This document shows, piece after piece, positions 10,278 through 17,417 of a stretch of DNA of 17,417 nucleotides. The notes below the pieces were generated by a model that was not told where the DNA came from, did not search any database, and saw nothing but the letters and a program-made list of their open reading frames with translations. A program made the position numbers and the translations under genes. Position 1 is the first letter of the stretch, and each line of letters opens with the position of its first letter. The stretch spans positions 6,769-24,185 of the forward strand of contig NWUY0300055803.1 in assembly GCA_004151065.3 (NCBI GenBank), read 5' to 3'. Source of the stretch: Larix sibirica (lineage: Eukaryota > Streptophyta > Pinopsida > Pinales > Pinaceae).

Positions 10278-10857
10278 CTCCAAATGGTAACATATAATAT
10301 AAAGGTCGAGGTAAGGAGGAACTATGACTTGATATCTAAGCCCAATACCCCAAATTATAAAATGTAGGAAACCCCTAGACAACCTAATGATATTAGGAGG
10401 GATATTTCCAAATCAATCCTACAACCTAAGAGAGAAGCAACCCTCAAGGCAGTTGGCGTTAATTAGCCAACAATTCCTATCAAACTTGAGTCAAAGTAGC
10501 AGAGAAAAATAGGACACAAACCCCACTGAATGCAATTCTCATGAATCCCTCACCTGTTTCCAAAGGTGTTGAAGCTAGTCCCCCTCTTCCACCATCATTT
10601 GATATTAGGTATGAGACGAGTAAAATTAAAAGTATGATGCCTCTTTCTAAAGTTTTGAAGTATCCTATCCATAGGAAAGAAGTATCGACCTTCCTTGGTT
10701 TCATATAAAATTCCCAAGTACAAGTTCCCATACCTAAACCAACCCAATAAAAATCATCCCCTCAAGCCTCCATTGTGATGATCTTAAGCAAAGAGAATCC
10801 TATGCAAGCTGACCTCATACAATTCAAGATGATGCTCCAAAGATAGACTTAGGGAAC
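10278..10857 (+). pseudogene. gag-protease linker, degenerate
   Basis: This part is coding-like but poorly conserved. One frame gives FDIRYETSKIKSMMPLSKVL followed by KYPIHRKEVSTFLG near 10600-10705, a Lys-rich linker just upstream of the protease. Other pieces are broken by stops and frameshifts. Its place between gag and the DSGA protease is the main evidence for the call. Confidence 0.5.
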
Positions 10858-11394
10858 CTACATGATGGAATTGATCGGATTACTCCACCATTTTATATCA
10901 CCCTTGAGCTTCAAAATTTGCATGTCCACTATTGCCTATATGATTCTGGTGCCTCTCATTCCTTGATGCCTTTGGCTATCAAAGAAAATCTAGAACTAGA
11001 TATCACCATACCTTACAAATATAGCTTCTCCTTTGATTATAAAAAATTCCAATGCCTTCTCATGATCAAAGACCTAGTTGTAGGAATGGTTTAGATTCCC
11101 AATAAAACATGTAATGATGGATGTGATCATTGTAGATGTCCCCCACACATATGGCATGTTGTTATCAAGACACTAGGGAACATATGTGGGAGGTAGTATC
11201 AAATTTGACCTCTCACATGCCGCCATTCCAATGTTTGTGGGAGAGATCCACGTGTTATACAAAGAGCCCATGCTGACTTATGTCATTAGTGATCCTCAAA
11301 GTCCCACTAATTGCCCATCCTATATTGTTGATAATATTGGAAACTTCCTCCTCGATCACCAACCCCCACTAATGAACAAGTTGGATTATTTATA
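10858..11394 (+). pseudogene. Aspartic protease of the gypsy element, broken
   Basis: The retroelement protease cuts the gag-pol polyprotein. A first frame holds ITPPFYITLELQNL, then the active-site motif LYDSGASHSLMP (Asp codon at 10942-10944) and LLMIKDLVVGM. A TAG ends it near 11090. The family's next segment continues in another frame: VIIVDVPHTYGMLLSRH, a TAG where Trp is expected (11173 region), then GTYVGGSIKFDLSHAAIP and VLYKEPMLTYVISDPQSP. The catalytic DSGA itself is intact, but a frameshift and two stops break the protein. The neighbouring aRNH follows about 35 bp later. Confidence 0.82.
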
Positions 11395-11430
11395 GATATA
11401 GGAAAGGAAGAGATAAACAATTGTGGCCTC

Positions 11431-11892
11431 TGGACTTTGTAGTTTGATGGGGCATGTAACAAAGAAGGCAGTGGAGCAGGAGTAATGTTGAGATCACCTT
11501 TGGGAAAAGCATTCTTTGATGCTTTCAAGCTTGACCTTGAATGCACAAATAATGTGGTTAAGTATGATCCACTAATTTTAGGGCTAGAAACAACCAAGAA
11601 GATGGGAATCAAGCAACATAATGTTTTTGGAGACTCTGATCTGATAGTGAGATAGGTAAGAGAAAAATGTCAAGAAAGACCCCCAAGGATGAGAAAATAC
11701 AGGCATGTAGTATGGGATCTTCTTGATATCTTTTTTGAAGCTATCAACGTTATTGCAGTCCCTAGGGAATTAAATCACAGAGCTCATAACCTAGATAAAT
11801 CTGTTGTGATTTTTATTCCTCTTGATTTGGATCATCTCTCTTACTCCATTAAGACTATATACAAGATTGTTGTCTCCAATAATACTAAATAG
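11431..11892 (+). pseudogene. Extra RNase H (aRNH type) located upstream of RT
   Basis: RNase H removes the RNA strand during reverse transcription. This copy reads WTL, a TAG at 11440, then FDGACNKEGSGAGVMLRS, LECTNNVVKYDPLILGLE, HNVFGDSDLIVR, a TAG at 11653, then VPRELNHRAHNLDKS. This is the pattern of the plant aRNH. The first Asp (11446-11448) and the GDS Asp (11632-11634) remain. The catalytic Glu of the NNxAEY motif is Lys (11560-11562, a G-to-A change), and the last Asp of the HRAD motif is His (11785-11787), so the enzyme is dead. A third stop at 11890 is in the same frame and the frame then runs on towards RT, so this domain belonged to the same polyprotein and is not a later insertion. 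Confidence 0.85.
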
Positions 11893-12180
11893 TGGCAAGT
11901 GCTTGAGGATGATGATCATATCAAGAAATTCTTAAACTCAATGGATGAATATGTACATGTACATCTTTACATGATGAGGGAGAGGAAGAGGACTAGAGAC
12001 CCAAGTACATTACGCAATTCACTAGGAAATTTTCCAAAAATGATAGGTGGTCAAAAATTCATACCGGCCAAAAGTAATTACGTACTAAAGGGGCTAGTGC
12101 ATCTTGAAAGGTTGCTTGACTCAACTAAGGTGACTACAAAGCCTACTATGAATCCAAAACCATGCCAAGTTGAAAACTAA
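11893..12180 (+). pseudogene. Linker between aRNH and RT, in frame
   Basis: A frame continuous with the aRNH gives WQVLEDDDHIKKFLNSMDEY, then a charged region with ERKRTRDPST, FIPAKSNYVLKGLVHLER and LLDSTKV. It has no known catalytic motif and is best seen as a linker in the polyprotein. It is open apart from the TAG at 11890 and a TAA at 12178. Confidence 0.6.
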
Positions 12181-13058
12181 AACCTCGGGTCCCCAGAAGA
12201 CCTAAATATTATCAAGTTGTCCAAGACTTTGACTTAGGAAGAAAAGGAGAAGTACACGCATCTCTTCAAGAGGTTTGAGGATGTATTTCTTGCATGGAAT
12301 ATGAGTATCCTGAAACATATGACCTAGACATCTTTTAACATCAAATTCCTCTTAAGGAAGATGTTAATCCATATAGGTAGAAATAAAGTCAAGTAAACCA
12401 TGTGTTGCACCCATTAATAGAGAAGGAAGTGAAGAAGTTATGCAACACAAATATCCTTGTTCCTATTAGGTACTCAAGGTGGGTGGAAAATATAATTCCA
12501 GTCAAAAAAAGTGGGGAGATTAGATTGTGTGTAGATTAAATGATCATAAACAAAGCATTGTTAAAAGACAATTACCTGTATCAAAAAATGGATTAATTGT
12601 TGTAGAAGGTAGTGGAGTCACAAAGAATGTCCATGTTGGATTGCTTCACAAGTTATAACTAGGCCAAAATGGATCTTGAAGATGTGTTGAACACTACATT
12701 GACTACTATGTGGGGCACTTTTGCCTATGAGAGAATGCCTTTTGGTTTGATAAATGTTGGGGCCACCTTCCAAAGGGCCATGGAATTTTCCTTCACATAT
12801 ATTAAAGATGTTTTCATTATCATTTACTTATATGACCTCAATGTTTATTCCAAAGGGATAAGGATCGGGTACAACATCTAAGGAAGGTCTTTGAAAGGAG
12901 TAGAAAGTTTTAAATATCTCCAAATCTTGAGAAACGTGTATTTGGGATGGAGGAGGGTAAGCTCCTTGGTCACATTGTCTCAGCACGAGGAGTAAACATA
13001 GATCCAAGAATAGTTGAAGCCATAAATACAGTTTCTTTCCTAAGCACAAAAGGTCGTG
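12181..13058 (+). pseudogene. Reverse transcriptase of the gypsy element, broken
   Basis: This enzyme copies element RNA into DNA. The N-terminal part (LSKTLT, TAG, EEKEKYTHLFKRFEDVF) is in the aRNH frame. A frameshift near 12297 moves reading to a second frame with IEKEVKKLCNTNILVPIRY, RWVENIIPVKKSGEIRLCVD (palm Asp at 12534-12536), a TAA, then NKALLKDNY, MSMLDCFTSYN, TMWGTFAYERMPFGLINVGA and TFQRAM. The catalytic YLDDL box is YLYDL (12825-12839): the first Asp has become Tyr, so RT is inactive. After a stop at 12879 the text continues in a third frame: QHLRKVFERSRKF, MEEGKLLGHIVSARGVNIDP. At least seven stops and two frameshifts are present. The order and motifs leave no doubt about the family. 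Confidence 0.93.
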
Positions 13059-13670
13059 CAATCCTTCTTTGTGAAAATTAATTTTCTTAGAAGGTTCATC
13101 CCAAATTTTGTTGAAGTAACCAAGCATATGACTAAGATGCTAAATAAATTTGTCGATATATTATGGGATTATAGAGCCAAAGAATCCTTCATAGCAATAA
13201 AAGGGCATTGGGAGAAGATCTAATCCTAATTAACTTTGATTATGGTAAGGATTATATGATATTCCCATTTTATTTGAAGCATACCATAGATGTTGTTTTG
13301 CTAAAACATAAAAAAGATGGTCATGAGCAACCTATTGTCTTCTTTAGAAAAGCTATTAGGAATGTAGAGCCTTAACAACACATAAAAACATGCCTATGCA
13401 TTGGTCAAAGCCTCCAAATATCTTGAATCCTTCAGGAAGTATGTTTTACAGGCCCAAATCATTTCATTTGTACCTCGTGCCTCAATGAAAGAAATGTTAT
13501 TCCATCCATGGGAAGATGATAGGTGGGGAAATGGATTACCAAGATACAAGAATATGATATGGCAATAAGGCCTACCAATTTCATCATAGGGCAAGGATTA
13601 GCAAAGTTTATGATTGAATCCAACCTCCAAGAAGTAGGGATTAATGCAATACATAGCATTTAAGAGGATG
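13059..13670 (+). pseudogene. Gypsy RNase H and connection region, broken
   Basis: This is the ordinary Ty3/gypsy RNase H that follows RT. The pieces, in three alternating frames, are FLRRFIPNFVEVTKHMTKML; WDYRAKESFIAIKG; then DYMIFPFYLKHTIDVVLLKH with HEQPIVFFRKAI; then HAYALVKASKYLESFRKYVL. The last part, WITKIQEYDMAIRPTNFIIG and GLAKFMIESN, is the linker typical of gypsy elements before integrase. Frameshifts occur near 13059, 13205, 13389 and 13520. It shows that the element had two RNase H domains, one on each side of RT. Confidence 0.85.
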
Positions 13671-13789
13671 CACTATAAATTGAAGAACAAGTCTATGTCA
13701 AAGATTGTTATCACTAATCCAATTGTTATTAAAACATAGTGCATATATTGAACCACTGGGACATGTCCTCAAGGGTTAGATGAGTCACA
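13671..13789 (+). other. RNase H-integrase spacer
   Basis: The text has no clear motif but reads partly as a Lys-rich linker (MHYKLKNKSMSKIVI). Its frame is unsure. Confidence 0.4.
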
Positions 13790-14961
13790 ATGGGGATCCC
13801 TAAAGCTCAAAACTGCCAAGTACTGTATTATGGGAACATAATTGCATTGGAAAAACTTCGAGGGCCTATTACTCAAGTGTTTACTAAAGATGAGGCTGAA
13901 ATACTAATTAAAGACATGCATCAAAGGATCTATGGAGGCCATTTTACAGCCAAGGCAACAACTCATAAAATCCTCAGATTTGGATATTGTTGGCCCATGA
14001 TGTTTTCAAATGTCCATAAATTTGTAAGGGGTTGTGTTAAGTGTTAAACCTTTGTTGGAAAGCAAAATATTTCAGCATTGCCTTTGAAGCTAATTCGAGT
14101 TGAATCTCCCTTCCAACAATTGAGCTTAGACTATATTAGAGAAATACACCCCCCTTCCAATGGCCATCGCAAGTGAATATTGATTGCTATATATTACTTT
14201 ACCAAACGGGTGGAGGATATCCCCACCAAGCAAGCACAAACCTTGTAGTCATTTTGTTTCTAGCTGAGAATATTTTGTCTTGATTTACCTACCCCAAGAA
14301 GATAGTGGCTAATAATGCCAATGCCTTCAATTCCATCATGATGATATCTTTCTACCAATAATACAATATTATTCTTAGCCACTTCTCTAATTGTTACCAT
14401 TAGGGAAATGGTCAAGATGAATCTTCCAACAAGAACCTCATGAAGATTACAAAGAAAACCTTATCAGAGAATAAAAAAAGCTTGGGATTCACTACTTAGG
14501 TATGCTTTATGGGCAGATAGGATTTCCACATATAGATCTAGCTAGAAATATCCTTTTCAATTCGTATATGGTCTATAAGTGGTTCTACCCATTCAATTAG
14601 AAATTCCAACAATGAAAATAATACAGGACTTAGTGGCAAATCCTGATAAGGTGAAAAAGAGAATAAACCAATTGGTGGAGGTTCAAGAGTAGAGGAATCA
14701 ATTCTATGGTAGATTCAAAGAGTATCATTGCAGAAACCTAGAGAATTTATAGGGGGTGACCTAGTACTTATGGGACAAGAGGCATGAAGACCTTGGAAAA
14801 CATGTAAAGTTTGATAAACTTTGGGCAGGGCCCTTCCTCGTCATTGAAAATTGTGGAAGACTCTTAAATACCTCTCGCCTATCAAATCTATAAGTGAAAC
14901 ATTTGGACTATCATTTCAATGGTATATACCTTAAACCCTTTTTCCCATCTCGAAGAAACTC
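13790..14961 (+). pseudogene. Integrase of the gypsy element, broken
   Basis: Integrase inserts the cDNA into chromosomal DNA. The N-terminal HHCC zinc finger is intact in an open frame at 13790-14047: MHQRIYGGHFTAK and, later, GCVKC (His at residues 44 and 51, Cys at 82 and 85). After a stop in the same frame comes the core: QQLSLDYI with the first catalytic Asp (14129-14131), HPPSNGHRK then TGA, YYFTKRVEDIP. The second Asp is Asn in ANNA (14311-14313), a G-to-A change. The Glu remains in GNGQDESSNKNLM (14419-14421). ALWADRIST and FQFVYGL follow, then the C-terminal part: DLGKHVKFDKLWAGPFLVIE and HFNGIYLKPFFPS. Several stops and frameshifts occur. I saw no chromodomain. Confidence 0.92.
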
Positions 14962-15333
14962 AATGCCAACCCTTTTGTATTATATATGTTTACCCCTTTT
15001 ATACTATTCCCCACCTTATCTCAACTTATTATGATTTCCATTATCATCTCCGCTCTATGGATCATTACATACTAAGATTGTAATCAACATTTTGGAAATC
15101 TTGGTACACAAGTTTTGACTCCATGTTCCAATGGACAAGGAATTGGTCTGCTTCACCCAAGATTCTATTGGACTCTTGATCCCTCTCAAGGAGGAACCAT
15201 CCCACAAAAGGAGATGATGTTTTTCCCTCAAGAATTATCTATGACAAAATCACTTCTCAAATTCACACAGAGTAGTCGGATGACAAAGATCATCCTCAAC
15301 CACAAGATCGATATTTCAAGTTTGCTTGCATAA
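14962..15333 (+). pseudogene. Hydrophobic reading frame downstream of integrase, function unknown
   Basis: One frame runs from 14962 to a TAA at 15331, broken only by TAA at 15073. It begins with about 30 mostly hydrophobic residues (FVLYMFTPFILF...IMISIIISALWIITY), long enough for one or two membrane segments. Then come HPRFYWTLDPSQGGTIPQ, MMFFPQELSMTKSLLKF and a final NHKIDISSLLA. It begins almost exactly where the integrase C-terminus fades, one base out of phase with it, so it could be a tail of pol or a separate small ORF such as a reduced env-like product. No relative is recognised with certainty. It ends just before the polypurine tract, which supports it being part of the element. Confidence 0.5.
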
Positions 15334-15354
15334 AAGGAAATAATCGGATCATAT

Positions 15355-15362
15355 GTGGGGGG
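15355..15362 (+). promoter_or_regulatory. Possible polypurine tract of the gypsy element
   Basis: GTGGGGGG lies 22 bp after the last stop of the coding region. LTR elements prime plus-strand DNA from such a tract just upstream of the 3' LTR. A TG follows at 15375, but no LTR mate was found. Confidence 0.35.
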
Positions 15363-16620
15363 CTTAGCACCGATGATTGATATTTTATTAGGCCACCTAG
15401 ATTTATGACCTACAGTCTTTCATGTTAGCATTTGTTGATTAATGGATTGAGTCGCTTCATCCATCCTAACATGTGGTTGAAAGATCAATTCTCCATGATA
15501 AGAATCAATATTGTCTTTACGAGGTTATTTATGCTAGTCACCCTTGCACCATATATACCCCACTTGTAGTAAATAATTAAAGAAAATGGTGGTCAGTCCA
15601 TGTCCTTGCAGCTTCAGGCATCCATGTCCTATTTTGGGACTAAAGTTTATGAACATGGAATCAATCACACAATTTTTAGAGGGAGCTGTGTGGGAAGAGA
15701 AGGAACGATGTTTGAAATTAAAGGATGAAAGACATGGATTGGACCTAAAGTTGGCACATGATTTGTTTCATGTCTATCCAACTTGTATCTACATTAATGC
15801 ATTATTCTTCTACTGGCATTGACACTAATAATGTGTTGATTGATATTCGGTTGCATATTGTTTGTCATTAAGACAAGGTTGGAAATCTAAGCCCTTGATG
15901 GCTTGTAGCTTAGGGTCGTGAGTAGGATAGAAAGATAAGTCCTTAATAGCTTGTAGCTTGGGGCCACAAGTAGGATGTGTTTAATCAAATTGACAAGTAA
16001 GATGGATACTCAAACATTGGTTACCAAATATGTTATCTTGATTATCATTAACTAAAGGAGGGGCTAACAATAAATAACAACCCACTTTCATAGTTATGTG
16101 GGAAAATTGATACGACTAACAAACAAAGTGAACCATAAAAGGCCACTATCATATAGATATAGGTTTAATCAAACTGCTCACTACTTAAGACAATAGCAAA
16201 CCTAGTACCCTTAAAGGGTTGCATAGGCCAATACGAAAATTGTAGAAGGGAGCTATTATCACGAACACTAATAATAGACTATTGCAATAGGAATGAGCTA
16301 ATTCCATTGATAGAGGTTGGGCTAGGAATTTGAACTTGGGGGATCGAAACACATGTTCCTCCTACCTATAGTTAGTCAAGTCAAAAACCAATACGGGTAA
16401 GTTTACTTACCGATTTGCTCCCCTGCTCTTGCATTGCTTGACAAAACCTCACTCATAATGAGACTTCCTTTCCCTAGAGTAGCAGGAATGGGCAGGATTT
16501 GACCGACAAATACTCATGGATCAATTATGTGGCTCACACTAGATCACAATCACTATTGCATTAGATACAAAGTGAAACACAATCCAAAGCTCAAAGCCAA
16601 CAATACCATTCGTTTTCTCC
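15363..16620. other. Region where a 3' LTR is expected; no gene seen
   Basis: By position this should hold the 3' LTR, but I find no matching copy upstream of gag. An open 78-codon frame at 15586-15822 (with QFLEGAVWEEKERCLKLKDE) has no recognised motif. A 48-bp tandem pair lies at 15881-15976. Nothing else could be supported. Confidence 0.4.
15881..15976 (+). repeat. Two tandem 48-bp repeats
   Basis: The two 48-bp units abut exactly and share 37 of 48 positions. The best conserved part is GCTTGTAGCTT near the middle and AGTAGGAT at the end. Nine of the eleven differences are transitions, as expected in old methylated DNA. Confidence 0.8.
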
Positions 16621-16820
16621 CATTCTCGTAAAGGTAGAGACTAAATACTATACAATTTTTTCTTTTATATACATTACTTGTAAAATGATTACCACAATTG
16701 AAAAGAACTTTTGCACAACTTACAAATCCTTTGCATTAATTTTATATAAACTTCATTTAGGGAAATCTAAGATAAATTTAATAAAATCAAATCTATGCAA
16801 CATAAGCTTTGATGTAAAAA

Positions 16821-16836
16821 GTGTGTGCGTGTGTGT
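16821..16836. repeat. Short (GT)n microsatellite with one interruption
   Basis: GTGTGTGCGTGTGTGT is eight GT-type dinucleotides with one GC. It is too short to be notable beyond a marker. Confidence 0.8.
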
Positions 16837-17244
16837 AACTTTTGAACAACTACCCATCTTCTGACCTATTTCACCCCTTTAAAATTGGTCATTAATTAAC
16901 ATAGACATTTAACAATTAAATAATAATGATGGTCATACATACCATATTGGCAAGATTATGTCATATTGAGAGTTCATGTACGGAAATTAGTTTGGAATTC
17001 GAAATTCGACGAATATTCGATATAATATGGATTCAATGTGGTAAAGTTAACTAAACACTTACATATATTTACAATTTTTATATTTTATAAATTCACTAAA
17101 TGTTACTACTAAAATTTACTTTTAAGATAAATGATTTTGCAAAATAAAACAAAGTAAAATTTGGATGCACAAAAAACTCAATAATCATTTTGAACAAATT
17201 TGTGACTATTGTTCCACGTAATCTACGTCTAAGTAACACACATT

Positions 17245-17309
17245 ACTTAATCACATTAAAAAAATGTGTACATGCCCATACTTATCACTTAGTCAACATT
17301 AAAAAAATG
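17245..17309 (+). repeat. Two imperfect repeats 42 bp apart
   Basis: ACTTAATCACATTAAAAAAATG at 17245 (22 bases in all) is repeated with two differences at 17287. The core CATTAAAAAAATG is identical. Both are AT-rich, and no family could be assigned. Confidence 0.6.
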
Positions 17310-17417
17310 CATGCAATGAGGCCATGAGCCCACACTAAACTATTAAATTCTATTTTCATGTTCTTATATTATATGTTTTGTTTCAAATTTAAGATTTGCT
17401 ATAAGTTATTTACAATG

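Larger units (their letters stand above)
9190..15362 (+). mobile_element. Degenerate Ty3/gypsy LTR retrotransposon with an extra (aRNH) RNase H
   Basis: The order on the plus strand is gag, aspartic protease, aRNH-type RNase H, reverse transcriptase, gypsy RNase H, integrase, a hydrophobic frame and a polypurine tract. RT followed by RNase H followed by integrase marks Ty3/gypsy. The second RNase H is a hallmark of the plant Tat group, although there it is usually described downstream of the first RNase H. The internal region is about 6.2 kb. No LTR pair was found by eye, so the outer ends are open. Every domain is damaged by stops, frameshifts or catalytic changes, so the element cannot move on its own. 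Confidence 0.92.
16621..17417. other. AT-rich stretch without gene
   Basis: No coding region or recognised repeat family is visible. It contains a short GT run (16821-16836) and two imperfect copies of ACTTARTCA(A)CATTAAAAAAATG (17245 and 17287). Confidence 0.6.

Noticed and set aside
12828-13127. 99-codon open frame on the minus strand
   Set aside because: Antisense shadow of RT/RNase H.

Overview
This window looks like repeat-rich nuclear DNA from a land plant. I see no intact host gene and no tRNA or rRNA. Everything recognisable is decayed retrotransposon. The plant assignment rests on a LINE whose ORF1 joins a DUF4283-like domain to a CCHC knuckle, and on a Ty3/gypsy polyprotein carrying a second, plant-Tat-like RNase H. 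The AT-rich, heavily decayed, repeat-packed character suggests a large genome. A conifer or other gymnosperm is plausible, but the sequence does not prove it.

Layout. (1) 1-~3580, minus strand: the 5' part of a LINE, running leftwards. It holds a 5' UTR-like segment (~3580-2944), ORF1 (2943-1182) and the start of ORF2 (1110-1, the AP-endonuclease domain). The element leaves the window before its reverse transcriptase. (2) ~3590-5560: AT-rich sequence without a supportable gene. A possible 262-bp MITE at 3868-4129 contains short internal repeats. (3) 5563-~6640: a possible LTR (TG start, TATA box at 5933, AATAAA at 6410). It is followed by a degraded protein-coding relic (6710-~7990) that I do not recognise. 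(4) ~7990-9190: no supportable gene. (5) 9190-15333, plus strand: a broken Ty3/gypsy element in the order gag, protease, extra RNase H (aRNH type), reverse transcriptase, ordinary gypsy RNase H, integrase, then a hydrophobic reading frame and a polypurine tract. (6) 15363-17417: AT-rich DNA with small tandem repeats and no gene.

The gypsy domains would have worked together as one gag-pol polyprotein: capsid, maturation protease, cDNA synthesis with RNA removal, and integration. All are now dead. In-frame stop codons run through every domain, RT and RNase H are split by frameshifts, and the RT YxDD, the integrase DDE and two aRNH catalytic residues are changed. Many stop codons can be read as C-to-T or G-to-A changes, as expected for old, methylated plant repeats. 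The most interesting points are the aRNH upstream of the RT in a continuous ancestral frame, the unknown coding relic upstream of gag, and the hydrophobic frame after integrase.
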